NCBI GenBank assembly: GCA_030612485.1
Contig: JAUWNS010000016.1
Location: forward strand, 1 to 22,450
Source: Candidatus Bipolaricaulota bacterium
GTDB taxonomy: Bacteria; Bipolaricaulota; Bipolaricaulia; UBA7950; UBA9294
Direction: 5' to 3'
Length of the DNA: 22,450 nt
Each line of letters starts with the position of its first letter. The stretch's first letter is position 1. Shown here one piece after another: positions 1 through 7,835 of this stretch. The notes beneath the pieces were generated by a model that was given only the letters and a program-made list of their open reading frames with translations, was not told the origin of the DNA and ran no database searches. The translations under genes and the position numbers were made by a program.

Positions 1-140
1 GGAAAACCCAACGTACGGAATTTTAGAGAGGGAGGAGGAAACGTGTTGCATGGACTGGCGGCTATTTGCCACGAAGCTGGAAACGGCGGATACATCGGAA
101 GTCACTGTCCTAAACAATGCGCGCCTCCTCTCTACTCGGC
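1..140. other. Left edge, no gene recognised
   Basis: No open frame with a ribosome binding site or a recognisable protein is visible here, and I see no tRNA-like folding. The stretch runs into the repeat that starts at 141. It may be the tail of the intergenic region of an upstream gene outside the window. Confidence 0.5.
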
Positions 141-204
141 GCTCTTCGTGGTGAATTCTCTTCGACCTCCGGTCTTGCTTTGCAACCGGCATCCGCCCCG
201 TGCG
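141..204 (+). repeat. Left copy of a ~64-base inverted repeat flanking the cluster
   Basis: Bases 141-204 match the reverse complement of 18134-18197 at about 59 of 64 positions, including the shared words TTCGACCTCCGGTCTTGCTT and GCAACCGGCATCCG. The two copies lie upstream of the first promoter and 31 bases after the last cluster gene, so they bracket the whole 17.6-kb catabolic unit in inverted orientation. The CACGAAGG-type words at one end are common in dispersed bacterial intergenic repeats, so this may be a genome-wide repeat family and not a dedicated boundary. Confidence 0.85.
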
Positions 205-218
205 AACCGAAATTAGAA

Positions 219-246
219 GTAGGGGCGGTTCGCGAACCGCCCCTAC
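219..246. repeat. Perfect 28-base palindrome (REP-like)
   Basis: Two 14-base arms meet at the centre TTCGCGAA with no mismatch; the outer arms read GTAGGGGCGG and CCGCCCCTAC. It could form a long GC-rich hairpin or cruciform. Short palindromes of this GTAGGGGCG type are familiar as dispersed intergenic repeats in many bacteria. There is no T-run after it, so an intrinsic terminator is unlikely. Confidence 0.85.
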
Positions 247-259
247 ACTCGAAACGACA

Positions 260-303
260 GGGAACCGCGAAAAGAACCCGTTAAATGGCATCAACCGGTT
301 CCC
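260..303. repeat. Inverted repeat with 8-base arms
   Basis: GGGAACCG (260-267) and CGGTTCCC (296-303) are perfect inverted arms around a 28-base loop. They share the GGTTC/GAACC core of the neighbouring 28-base palindrome, so this looks like a related or decayed repeat unit. No function can be assigned. Confidence 0.5.
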
Positions 304-476
304 GGTATGCTACTTCATTGGCTTCCCAGCGGTGTCAGGTCGAACGGGATCCCGATTTGATCACCGATCTCCACGAGCGAGTCGACGACCGGTCGGAAGA
401 GATCGAACCCCTATAGCAATACGGTGACGATCCACCGCGTGTGCGTCATGATCTAACCCTTCCCGCGGTCCTCCTC

Positions 477-505
477 TTGACATTTTATAAGAGTCGTGCT
501 ATGGT
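477..505 (+). promoter_or_regulatory. Sigma70-type promoter of the LacI regulator and operon
   Basis: TTGACA (477-482) and TATGGT (500-505) are separated by exactly 17 bases, close to the consensus. The predicted transcription start is near 512, just before the operator at 520-533 and the ATG at 535. This decides against a longer reading frame from GTG 496, which would begin upstream of the transcript. It probably drives at least the genes up to the terminator at 5874. Confidence 0.75.
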
Positions 506-519
506 GGGATAACGATTTC

Positions 520-533
520 GGAAAACGATTTCC
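520..533. promoter_or_regulatory. LacI-family operator, probable autoregulatory site
   Basis: GGAAAACGATTTCC is an imperfect 14-base palindrome (12 of 14 positions symmetric) with the central CG typical of LacI/GalR-family operators such as the CcpA cre site. It lies immediately downstream of the -10 element and one base before the start codon of the LacI gene, so a bound repressor would block the promoter or early elongation. I found no second good copy elsewhere in the window. Confidence 0.65.
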
Positions 534-534
534 C

Positions 535-1536
535 ATGATAAAACAGGCGACCATTCGAGAAGTAGCCGTACGAGCCGGGGTCTCACCGAGCACCGTCTCC
601 CGTGTGTTGAACGGGCTCGATGCCGCTCATATGCGGCCGGAGACGAAAGATCGCGTTTTGTTGGCGATCGAAGAACTGGACTACACCCCCGTCAAAGCAG
701 CGCAGACACTCCGCCGGCAGCGAACTCAGGTGATCGGCATCCTCGTTCCGGATATCTCCAACTCCTTCTTCTCCCGTATCGTGCGCGGTGTAGGATCGGT
801 CGCGTTTGAGAAGGGGTTCTCCACCCTGGTCTGTGACAGCAACCACTCCGTGGAGAAGGAATCGCACTACTTGGACATCCTCCTCGCGGAAGGGGTGGAG
901 GGGATCGTCTTCATCCCAGTGGGACGTCCGGATATGGCGCGGGTGAAGCGTCTGTTGCACCAGGGGATCAAGATCGTCGTCGCGGATCGCCGTGTGGAGG
1001 GGTTACCCACTGTTGGGGCGGACAATCAGGGAGGAAGCTGCAAATTGACGAAGCACCTCCTTCGACTCGGCTACCAGAGGATTGCGTACATAGCAGGACC
1101 GCAAGAGGTGAGCACGGCTCAGGATCGCTTAACCGGCTTTCGCCAGACGATGACCGCGGCCAACCTCTCTCCAGTAGCGGTCTGTCACGGGAAGTTCACC
1201 TATGAATCCGGATACGAGCACGCCCAGAAAATTCTAAAAAAATACCGTGTGGACGCCATAATGGCGGGGAACGACCTCATCGCGATTGGGGTGATCCAGG
1301 CTGCCGAGGACATGGGCCTCAGTCTTCCGGAGGATCTCGGAGTGACCGGGTTCGACCACACGCCGCTCCTGGCCCTTGTGAGGCCGAAGCTGACCACCGT
1401 GAAGGTCCCTGCATACCGCTTCGGCGAAGAGGTATCTCGTCAACTCTTCGATGGGAAGGGCGAGGACATCACCCTGCCGGTCAAACTCATCCCCGGCGCT
1501 ACCTGTCAACAGCAAGTGATCAAGGAGGAGAAATAA
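535..1536 (+). CDS. LacI/GalR-family transcriptional regulator
   Basis: This is a sugar-responsive repressor of 333 residues, the usual family length. Residues 4-30 form the N-terminal helix-turn-helix (TIREVAVRAGVSPSTVSRVLNG), followed by the hinge helix around 52-62 (VKAAQTLRR) that sits in the minor groove. From about 65 comes the periplasmic-binding-protein-like effector domain, starting VIGILVPDISNSFFSRIVRG. ATG 535 is chosen because the promoter's transcription start falls near 512, although no strong ribosome site precedes it. Its stop touches the ATG of the aldolase, so regulator and catabolic genes are cotranscribed. The palindrome at 520-533 suggests autoregulation. The effector is unknown; the operon suggests a sugar, polyol or nucleoside. 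Confidence 0.93.
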   Translation: MIKQATIREVAVRAGVSPSTVSRVLNGLDAAHMRPETKDRVLLAIEELDYTPVKAAQTLRRQRTQVIGILVPDISNSFFSRIVRGVGSVAFEKGFSTLVCDSNHSVEKESHYLDILLAEGVEGIVFIPVGRPDMARVKRLLHQGIKIVVADRRVEGLPTVGADNQGGSCKLTKHLLRLGYQRIAYIAGPQEVSTAQDRLTGFRQTMTAANLSPVAVCHGKFTYESGYEHAQKILKKYRVDAIMAGNDLIAIGVIQAAEDMGLSLPEDLGVTGFDHTPLLALVRPKLTTVKVPAYRFGEEVSRQLFDGKGEDITLPVKLIPGATCQQQVIKEEK

Positions 1537-2283
1537 ATGAGTGGAAAGATGATTCGGCTGAGCCGGATCTTCCGTGCGGATGGACGGGCGGTCGTCATCG
1601 CCCTCGACCACGGGCAGTTCAAGCACGAAGCAAAGGGACTCGAAAGCGTGGAGGGGATCATCGGGAAGGTGGTCGACGGCGGAGCGGATGGGATCATCCT
1701 AAATCCCGGTCCTGCAGCGCAGTTCGCGCCCATCTATGCCGGAAGATCAGCGCTCATCCTACGGCTGACCGGGGCATCGACCGAGCATAACCCGGACTTC
1801 GACTACCACCGGCCGATCGCCACGGTGGAACAGGCCGTCTCTCTCGGGGCGGACGCTGTTCTGGTGATGGGGTTCATCGGGGGAGCGGGAGAAGCCCGCT
1901 CGCTCGAACTGCTTGCGAAGATCGCTGGGGACTGCCAGCGTTGCGGGATGCCACTCATTGCGGAGATGCTCCCCGTCGAACCGGATAGGTTCTACGATAC
2001 GGAGTGGGTGCGTTGCGCGGCACGGGTGGGGTACGAGCTCGGGGCCGACTGTATCAAGGCCTACTTCACAAGTGCACCAGCCTACAGGTCTGTCATCGAC
2101 AGCTGCCCCGTCCCGATCCTCATCGCTGGCGGGCCAAAGGTGGATGACCCACTGACCATGGTGCGCGACGCGCTCGCGCTGCGTGCCGCGGGTGTCGCCT
2201 TCGGCAGAAACATCTTCGAGGCCGCCGATCCCACACGAGAGGTCGAGAAGCTCGTGACACTGGTCCATTTGAAGAACGATTAA
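1537..2283 (+). CDS. DhnA/LsrF/FbaB-type class I aldolase
   Basis: This is a cytoplasmic Schiff-base aldolase of 248 residues in the DeoC/FbaB/LacD superfamily, acting on a phosphorylated sugar or a related ketose. Visible landmarks are VVIALDHGQ (19-27) near the N-terminus, the candidate Schiff-base lysine K174 in GADCIKAY, and the phosphate-binding ends IAGGPK (196-201) and FGRNIF (222-227). AAGGAGG at 1522-1528 lies 8 bases before the ATG, which directly follows the regulator's stop codon. Related enzymes include fructose-bisphosphate aldolase IB, LsrF thiolase and sulfofructose-phosphate aldolase, so the substrate cannot be named. A role in splitting the phosphorylated product of the pathway is inferred from context. 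Confidence 0.85.
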   Translation: MSGKMIRLSRIFRADGRAVVIALDHGQFKHEAKGLESVEGIIGKVVDGGADGIILNPGPAAQFAPIYAGRSALILRLTGASTEHNPDFDYHRPIATVEQAVSLGADAVLVMGFIGGAGEARSLELLAKIAGDCQRCGMPLIAEMLPVEPDRFYDTEWVRCAARVGYELGADCIKAYFTSAPAYRSVIDSCPVPILIAGGPKVDDPLTMVRDALALRAAGVAFGRNIFEAADPTREVEKLVTLVHLKND

Positions 2284-2293
2284 GGAGGTACCT

Positions 2294-3958
2294 ATGATGA
2301 TGCAGAGAAGATTACGGCTTGCGCTGACGATCGGGATAGCACTCTGTGCCCTGATCCTGGCAAGCACCGGCCTCTATGGCGTAACAGGAACGGTCTACAT
2401 CGACCGCAACAACGATCTGGAATACGACAGCGCTGATCTTCCACTGTCTGGGGTGGTCGTCAGCGATGGGTTCACCGTTGTCAGAACGGACGAGCAAGGC
2501 GCGTTTGCATTGGATCCGGACCCCAAAGCCGGGTTTATCTTTGTCTCCACCCCCAGCGGGACCAGGCCGCTCGACGGATGGTACCGGGACCTTACGGAAG
2601 GGAAGCCCGTCGACTTCCCATTGGAGGTGGTGGTGGACGACTCCCCGCTCGTCTTCGTTCAGCTCTCCGATACGCACTACGCGACCGACCCGGATGAGTT
2701 CAAGGAGGCCTTCTACGATCGGCGGATGAAGGTCCTCCCTCAAGGGGTATTGGATTCGATCATTGATGAGGTAAACAGCCTCGCACCGGATTTTGTTATG
2801 CTGACAGGAGACGTTGTGGCCGATGCGAAACGGCCACCTGTTGAGCTGGTCGACAAATGGATGGCCTATGTAGCCGACGAGTTTGCCGCAAACTTTTCTT
2901 CTCCTTTCTTCGCTGTGGAAGGGAACCATGACATAGTGCGGGATGAAGCCGTAGGGAAAGGGATATACGAAAAATACTTTGGTCCTACCTATTACTCATT
3001 TAATAGCAAAGGTATCCACTTTGTCGTTTTAGACACTATGCAGCTTTCGGGCACAAAACTCACTTATACAGTCTCCCAAAATCAACTTATTTGGATAGAG
3101 CAGGATCTGGCCGCAGCAGATCCGAATGCCCCTATTGTGGTCTTCTGTCATGAGCCTACCCCTTCTTGGGCTAATACCGAGGAGAATGCACAGATGCTCA
3201 AGCTCTTAGCGAATATTGGTATCACCGCTTTGTTAAATGGCTCTTGGCACGCGAACTTCCTTATACACCAGCAATACCCCTTCTATGAGCTTACATCTGG
3301 AGCAGTATGCGGCTCCTGGTGGGAAGGGGAGGCCCCAGATGGAAGCGAGTTTGGATATCGGGTGTACCGGATGAGCCGCGGGCGGTTGGAGAGTATCTGG
3401 CAGGAGGTGGGCCTGAACACAGTCGAACTCAGCTCACCCCAAGGGGCGGTTGTCTTCTGGAACGATACCTTGCAGGCAGCGGTGTGGGGGGAAGCGAAGA
3501 GCGCTTCCTGGCAACTCGATGACAGAGCACCAATAGAAGCAGGGTTATCTCACAATACGCTTTGGAGCACCTCCTACGGAAACCTGAACTTCTCAACGCT
3601 GGATGACGGTTACCATTCATTGACGATTGACTTCCTGATGGTGGATGGAGAAACCGTCTCCCGTGAGCGGTCTTTCTGCATCTTAAACCCCAATTTGACG
3701 ATCGACGAGATGAAGTCCCATAGTGAGGTCTTCGTCGGAAAGACAGTTGCGGTTCCCCGACTCGAAGTCAAGGCGATTATGGGTAGCGACATCTCGGCAA
3801 GTGACGGAAGTGCAACCATTATCATAGGCAAGTTCCCTATTCCAGTGGAAAGGAAGGATGTGATTGGGATAGTAGGTATTTATCGCGAGCACAGCGCTAC
3901 GTTAATAAAGCCCTACGATCCGATCTTCTTCACGAAGTACGACGAGGCAGCGGATTAG
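2294..3958 (+). CDS. Secreted calcineurin-like metallophosphoesterase
   Basis: This is a 554-residue exported phosphoesterase. Residues 1-30 form a signal peptide, 30-115 a small beta-sandwich of the carboxypeptidase-regulatory or SdrD-like kind, and 118-330 the metallophosphoesterase core. The core has DTH (126-128), GDV (D173), GNHD (210-213) and CHE (H286). The usual GHxH motif is degenerate, reading GSWH at 316-319, so one metal ligand position has changed. A C-terminal ~90 residues look OB-fold-like. AAGGAGG (2282-2288) precedes three consecutive ATG codons; the first is chosen. It may dephosphorylate the substrate outside the cytoplasm before import. The middle third (about 2790-3330) is visibly more AT-rich than the rest of the gene. 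Confidence 0.85.
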   Translation: MMMQRRLRLALTIGIALCALILASTGLYGVTGTVYIDRNNDLEYDSADLPLSGVVVSDGFTVVRTDEQGAFALDPDPKAGFIFVSTPSGTRPLDGWYRDLTEGKPVDFPLEVVVDDSPLVFVQLSDTHYATDPDEFKEAFYDRRMKVLPQGVLDSIIDEVNSLAPDFVMLTGDVVADAKRPPVELVDKWMAYVADEFAANFSSPFFAVEGNHDIVRDEAVGKGIYEKYFGPTYYSFNSKGIHFVVLDTMQLSGTKLTYTVSQNQLIWIEQDLAAADPNAPIVVFCHEPTPSWANTEENAQMLKLLANIGITALLNGSWHANFLIHQQYPFYELTSGAVCGSWWEGEAPDGSEFGYRVYRMSRGRLESIWQEVGLNTVELSSPQGAVVFWNDTLQAAVWGEAKSASWQLDDRAPIEAGLSHNTLWSTSYGNLNFSTLDDGYHSLTIDFLMVDGETVSRERSFCILNPNLTIDEMKSHSEVFVGKTVAVPRLEVKAIMGSDISASDGSATIIIGKFPIPVERKDVIGIVGIYREHSATLIKPYDPIFFTKYDEAAD

Positions 3959-3994
3959 CAGCAGGGAGGGTTTACGAGCATGAAAGGAGGAACG

Positions 3995-5269
3995 ATGAAA
4001 CGAGTTGTGTTGTTGGTGGCGTTGCTGGCTCTAATGGTCACGACGCTTGGGGTCCTCGGATCGGCCGCCGACCTCACGTTTGTCTGTCCTGCTTGGCAGG
4101 GGGACACGGTGAAGGAGATCAAGGCGATCGTTGCCGAGTGGAACGATGCGCACCCCGATATTCAGGTCGAGATCCTCTGGCAGGCGTGGGAGAACCTGGA
4201 TGACTACCTCCTGACGAGCTTCCAGGGGGGACAGGCTCCTGACATCTTTCATGAGGACGCGGTGATGTGCTACGAGTACGGGATGCTCGGCTACGCTGCC
4301 CCGCTCAACGATTACCTGAGCGACGAGACTATTTCGGACATCCCCGCCTCCACTTGGGAAGGGGTGAGCGATGATGAGGGGACGATCTATGGGGTCCCCC
4401 TACTGCAGGAGACGCTTGTCATCTTCTACAACAAGACCCTGTTCGCCGATGCTGGGATCGCTCTACCTGCGGATGGGATGATCACTTGGGACGAACTCCG
4501 CTGCTACGCGCAGCTACTGACCAAGAGGGATGAGGCCGGCGCGGTCACCACGTGGGGGCTCCTCGCCCCGCTCGAACAACGGCTGTGGTGGTGCCTGGTC
4601 GAGCAGAACGAGGGAAACGTCCTGCAGCGCCATGACGACGGGACGTGGCACGTCGAGATCGACGAGAACGCGAGAGAGGCGATCAAGAGCTTCACCGACC
4701 TGGTGACCGTCGACCAGACCATGCCGCAGGATATCCTGAGCTACGATTTCATGAGTCTCCTGAAAGGATTCAAGGACGGGCAGTACGCCATGTTCAGCTA
4801 CGGCTGCTGGGTGCGTAGCTGGATCGTGCGGCTGACAAAGGGCGAGCTCGATTGGGGGATGCTCCAGATCAAGGGAGAGAAGAAGACCGTCACCGAGGCC
4901 GATCCACAAGCCTTGGGGATCTACGTCGACTCACCGCACAGGGATGAGGCGTTCCAGTTTGTGGAGTTCTTCACCAACACGGAGAACTCGGCGCGGATCG
5001 CTTACGCCGATTGGCTCTTCCCGGTCAGGCAGAGCGCCCTGGAGCGGCCCGAGTTTCAGAGCGAGGAGAACCAATGGAGCGTTGCATACCAGTGGCTCCC
5101 TTACGCGCAGGACGTGAAGCCGCACATGTTCGCGTTCTTCGCTTGGGAATGGCAATCGTTCCTCCCCCAGATTGAGCTGGTCATCTTGGGAAAACAGGAT
5201 CTTGAGACAGCACTAGAAGCGGCAACCACGCAGGGGAACCTATTCCTACGGCGAATGGGCCTGCAATAG
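3995..5269 (+). CDS. ABC transporter sugar-binding protein (solute-binding family 1)
   Basis: This is the extracytoplasmic binding component of a carbohydrate-uptake (CUT1-type) ABC importer, 424 residues, the normal size. The N-terminus MKRVVLLVALLALMVTTLG is a signal peptide with likely cleavage after GSA near residue 24. Family features follow: a mixed alpha/beta lobe with VKEIKAIVAEWNDAHPDIQVE, then GGQAPDIFHED and VPLLQETLVIFYNKTLF. No lipobox Cys is evident. ATG 3995 is preferred because AAAGGAGG (3983-3990) lies just before it and it gives a canonical signal peptide; ATG 3980 in the same frame, with GGAGG 10 bases upstream, is the alternative. The partner permeases lie at 6957-8659. 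Confidence 0.92.
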   Translation: MKRVVLLVALLALMVTTLGVLGSAADLTFVCPAWQGDTVKEIKAIVAEWNDAHPDIQVEILWQAWENLDDYLLTSFQGGQAPDIFHEDAVMCYEYGMLGYAAPLNDYLSDETISDIPASTWEGVSDDEGTIYGVPLLQETLVIFYNKTLFADAGIALPADGMITWDELRCYAQLLTKRDEAGAVTTWGLLAPLEQRLWWCLVEQNEGNVLQRHDDGTWHVEIDENAREAIKSFTDLVTVDQTMPQDILSYDFMSLLKGFKDGQYAMFSYGCWVRSWIVRLTKGELDWGMLQIKGEKKTVTEADPQALGIYVDSPHRDEAFQFVEFFTNTENSARIAYADWLFPVRQSALERPEFQSEENQWSVAYQWLPYAQDVKPHMFAFFAWEWQSFLPQIELVILGKQDLETALEAATTQGNLFLRRMGLQ

Positions 5270-5349
5270 GGAAAACCCACGATATTGAGGAGGTGATGGA
5301 CATAAGCAAACGCGGTTCCTAGAACAAAAGAAAAAAAGGAGGAGAGACG

Positions 5350-5865
5350 ATGAAGAACGTTTCCAAGGTTTTACTGTGCGTATTGGTGATCGGCCTGATC
5401 GTGGTGAGCGCGTGGGGGAAAGAAGTCCCCGTACCCGCCGGAGAGGTTGTATTGACGGTATCGGGAGCGATCGCGCTGACCAATAACGGTGACGTGTTCG
5501 AGTTCGATATCGATATGCTGAAGGCACTTCCCTACGTTGCCTATCTGGTGGAGGATCCGTGGATGGGAGAACAGGCCTACGGTGGTGTAACGCTGAAGGC
5601 GATCCTTAGATACGTAGGGATTCCCGCCGGTGCTGGCACCGTCGTGTTGATCGCTTCGGATGATAAGGAAGTCCCCGTCGCAATCAGGGATGCCCTCTAC
5701 TATCCGATCCTCTTGGTCTATACCCTCGACGGTGATGACCTCCCGGCAAGCTTGGGCGGACCGGTGAAGTTGGCCTTCCCGTACGACTCCGATCCGGAGA
5801 CCATAGAGCTCTACGATGAGAACCAGTGGAACTGGTACGTCGTCAAGATCCGGGTCGACTACTAA
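5350..5865 (+). CDS. Small secreted molybdopterin-oxidoreductase-fold protein
   Basis: This is a 171-residue exported protein with a signal peptide at 1-23 and the rest resembling a short version of the sulfite-oxidase-type molybdopterin-binding domain. Recognisable stretches are LTVSGAIALTNNGDVFEFD (35-53), YGGVTLKAILRYVGI (77-91) and LGGPVKLAFPYDSD (135-148). The only Cys (C10) is in the signal peptide, so the Cys that ligates Mo in true oxidases is absent and catalysis is doubtful. AGGAGG at 5337-5342 is 7 bases before the ATG. It lies between the binding protein and a strong terminator, which suggests it is expressed with the binding protein. It could be a binding or accessory protein; the assignment is by fold resemblance. 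Confidence 0.7.
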   Translation: MKNVSKVLLCVLVIGLIVVSAWGKEVPVPAGEVVLTVSGAIALTNNGDVFEFDIDMLKALPYVAYLVEDPWMGEQAYGGVTLKAILRYVGIPAGAGTVVLIASDDKEVPVAIRDALYYPILLVYTLDGDDLPASLGGPVKLAFPYDSDPETIELYDENQWNWYVVKIRVDY

Positions 5866-5873
5866 ACTTTCAT

Positions 5874-5903
5874 AAGGGGGGCGAGAGCCCCCCTTCTTTC
5901 TTG
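5874..5903 (+). terminator. Intrinsic terminator with GAGA tetraloop
   Basis: AAGGGGGGC (5874-5882) pairs with GCCCCCCTT (5887-5895) around a GAGA tetraloop, a 9-base-pair stem followed by CTTTCTT. It begins 8 bases after the stop codon of the preceding gene and ends before the dehydrogenase ATG at 5929. Partial readthrough would make the binding protein more abundant than the permeases, a common arrangement in ABC importer operons. Confidence 0.85.
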
Positions 5904-5928
5904 AGAGACGATCAGAAGGATATCAAAG

Positions 5929-6960
5929 ATGAAGATCGCTGAGCTCGTCGAGATCGGGAAGATCGGTTATCGCGATGTCCCGACGCCTCATCCCGGACCC
6001 GGAGCGGTGGTGGTGAAGACCCACTCCGTTGGCCTGTGCGGGACCGATGTCAAGGCCTACTTCAGAGGGCATCCCTATTTCTCGCCCCCCTGCGTCCTCG
6101 GGCACGAGTTTGCGGGGACCGTCGTCGAAATCGGAGAGGGGGTCGAGCGGTTCGAGGTCGGAGAGGGGATAGTCGCCGCACCGTACGTCGAGTGTGGAAA
6201 ATGCGACCTGTGCCGACATGGTCTGGGCGAGCTCTGCGAGCACAAGGCATTCGTCACCGGGGCACTTGCGGAGTACATCCTCCTCCCGAGTGCGATCGTG
6301 GAGCAAGCGACGTTCCGATTGGGTACGGGGGTCGATTTCGCCGTCGGTTCGCTTGCCGAGCCGCTTGCCTGCGCTCAGAATGGCGTCGAGAGAGCAGGAA
6401 TAACAGAGGGAGATACCGTCCTCGTCATCGGAGGTGGACCGATGGGGGTGATGCTCGCCCTGCTGGCAGAGACAAAAGGGGCAAAGGTCCTGTTGAGTGA
6501 GATCTCCTCCCCTCGGATCGAAGCGGCGCATCAGCTGGGTATTGCCGTCGTCTCGCCAGAGGCAGAGGATCTTGTTGAGCGGATGAGGAGCGAGTGGGGG
6601 AAGGGAGAAGCCGATCGAGTCCTCATCGCCGTTGGAAATAAATCGCTCGTCGAGGCGGGGTTCAACCTGGCCGCGGCCGGGGGGTGCGTCCTCCTCTTCG
6701 GCGGATTGCCGAAGGGAGACGAGATCTGCCTCGACGCGTTTGCCGTTCACTATCGCGAGATCGGTCTTATGGGAAGCTTCGGCTACAACCTACGTCAGTT
6801 TAAGACGGCCGTCGCCTGGTTGAACGACCATGCGCAGGTCGTGCGAAGAATTATCACTCACACCGTTCCTTTTTTCGAGCTTGAGAGAGGTTTCGAACTA
6901 GCCAAGGAAGCAAAGGGATTGAAGATCATGATCGATTTTTCTGACAGAGGGGGCACATGA
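5929..6960 (+). CDS. Zinc-dependent alcohol/polyol dehydrogenase (MDR family)
   Basis: This is a cytoplasmic NAD(P)-dependent dehydrogenase of 343 residues, related to sorbitol and threonine dehydrogenases. Catalytic zinc ligands are C37 (GLCGTD) and H59-E60 (GHE), with E144 in SLAEPLAC. The structural zinc site is complete with C89, C92, C95 and C103. The Rossmann glycine motif GGGPMG is at 168-173. AGAAGGA (5914-5920) is 8 bases before the ATG. It follows the terminator and its stop overlaps the permease ATG by four bases. The probable role is oxidation of a hydroxyl group of the imported carbohydrate or a derivative; the exact substrate cannot be read from the sequence. Confidence 0.92.
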   Translation: MKIAELVEIGKIGYRDVPTPHPGPGAVVVKTHSVGLCGTDVKAYFRGHPYFSPPCVLGHEFAGTVVEIGEGVERFEVGEGIVAAPYVECGKCDLCRHGLGELCEHKAFVTGALAEYILLPSAIVEQATFRLGTGVDFAVGSLAEPLACAQNGVERAGITEGDTVLVIGGGPMGVMLALLAETKGAKVLLSEISSPRIEAAHQLGIAVVSPEAEDLVERMRSEWGKGEADRVLIAVGNKSLVEAGFNLAAAGGCVLLFGGLPKGDEICLDAFAVHYREIGLMGSFGYNLRQFKTAVAWLNDHAQVVRRIITHTVPFFELERGFELAKEAKGLKIMIDFSDRGGT

Positions 6961-7835
6961 TGCGTAGCGTTCGTGCACCCTTCGGCGAAGAGCGACGGGC
7001 TCTCCCGTTCCTTATCCCCGCGCTTGTCGTACTGTGCGGGATCAGCCTATACCCCTTGATCCAAGGGATCTCTCGGATGTTCTACACCTATCGTGCCCTG
7101 ACACGGGAGACCGTCTTTGTTGGGTTCCAGAACATGACATCTCTCTTCCAGGATCCCCTCTTCCTGCGGGCGTTCAGCAACAGTATCATCTGGACAGTGA
7201 CGAGCGTCGGGATGCAGTTTATCCTCTCCTATTGGCTTGCCACGATGCTCAACTCTCGCTCCCTGCATTTTCGCAGGATGTTCCGCGGGATTGCCCTCAT
7301 TCCATGGGCTCTTCCCCCGGTCGTTATCTCCCTCATGTGGCGATATATCTTCTTGAACGGCGGGCCGTTGAACGCGTTCCTTCACTCTCTAGGGATGTCC
7401 CACCCGCCCAACTGGCTCACCGATCCCCAGCTCGCTCTCTGGACCTGCATCATCGCTAATATCTGGATGGGAATCCCATTCGTGACGATAATGCTCCTCG
7501 CAGGGCTGCAGACTATCGAGAAGGACACACTCGATGCTGCGGCGATCGACGGGGCGAACTACCTCCAGGCCCAGTGCAAGATCATCCTCCCAAGCATCAA
7601 GAAGGTCGTGTTGATCATCCTCACCCTGGAGACGATCTGGACGTTCAACATGTTCGACATCGTCTTCGTCCTTACGAAAGGAGGACCAGGGAACGCATCG
7701 CTCACCCTTCCGCTCTACGCCTACGAGAACGCGTTCATGTACTACCAGGCGGGCTACGGAGCTGCGATCGGGTTACTGATCCTGCTGTGCCTTCTCACCG
7801 TGGTCGTCTTCTACATTCGGGAGGTCCTCCAATGA
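6957..7835 (+). CDS. ABC transporter permease, MalF/UgpA type
   Basis: This is an inner-membrane permease of a CUT1 carbohydrate importer, 292 residues with about six hydrophobic helices (first at roughly 15-38). The EAA loop that contacts the ATPase is visible as DAAAIDGANYLQAQCKIILP (193-212). The start ATG overlaps the stop of the dehydrogenase (ATGA), indicating translational coupling. It pairs with the next gene to form the channel for the solute delivered by the binding protein at 3995-5269. No ATPase gene is present in the window. Confidence 0.95.
   Translation: MMRSVRAPFGEERRALPFLIPALVVLCGISLYPLIQGISRMFYTYRALTRETVFVGFQNMTSLFQDPLFLRAFSNSIIWTVTSVGMQFILSYWLATMLNSRSLHFRRMFRGIALIPWALPPVVISLMWRYIFLNGGPLNAFLHSLGMSHPPNWLTDPQLALWTCIIANIWMGIPFVTIMLLAGLQTIEKDTLDAAAIDGANYLQAQCKIILPSIKKVVLIILTLETIWTFNMFDIVFVLTKGGPGNASLTLPLYAYENAFMYYQAGYGAAIGLLILLCLLTVVVFYIREVLQ

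Noticed and set aside
219..246. 28-base palindrome considered as a terminator
   Set aside because: No T-run follows, and it is symmetric in both directions with the look of a dispersed REP-type repeat.
496..534. GTG start giving 13 extra residues on the LacI regulator
   Set aside because: It lies upstream of the predicted transcription start and overlaps the -10 element; the family N-terminus begins at ATG 535.
5296..5322. Eight-codon mini-ORF (ATG to TAG) just after a GAGGAGG in the leader of the molybdopterin-fold gene
   Set aside because: The ribosome site is only two bases from the ATG, and no attenuator-like pairing or codon bias was seen.
5923..6750. 275-codon - strand frame opposite the zinc dehydrogenase
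   Set aside because: It is a shadow frame: the + strand has all zinc and NAD motifs, while this frame has none and no start context.
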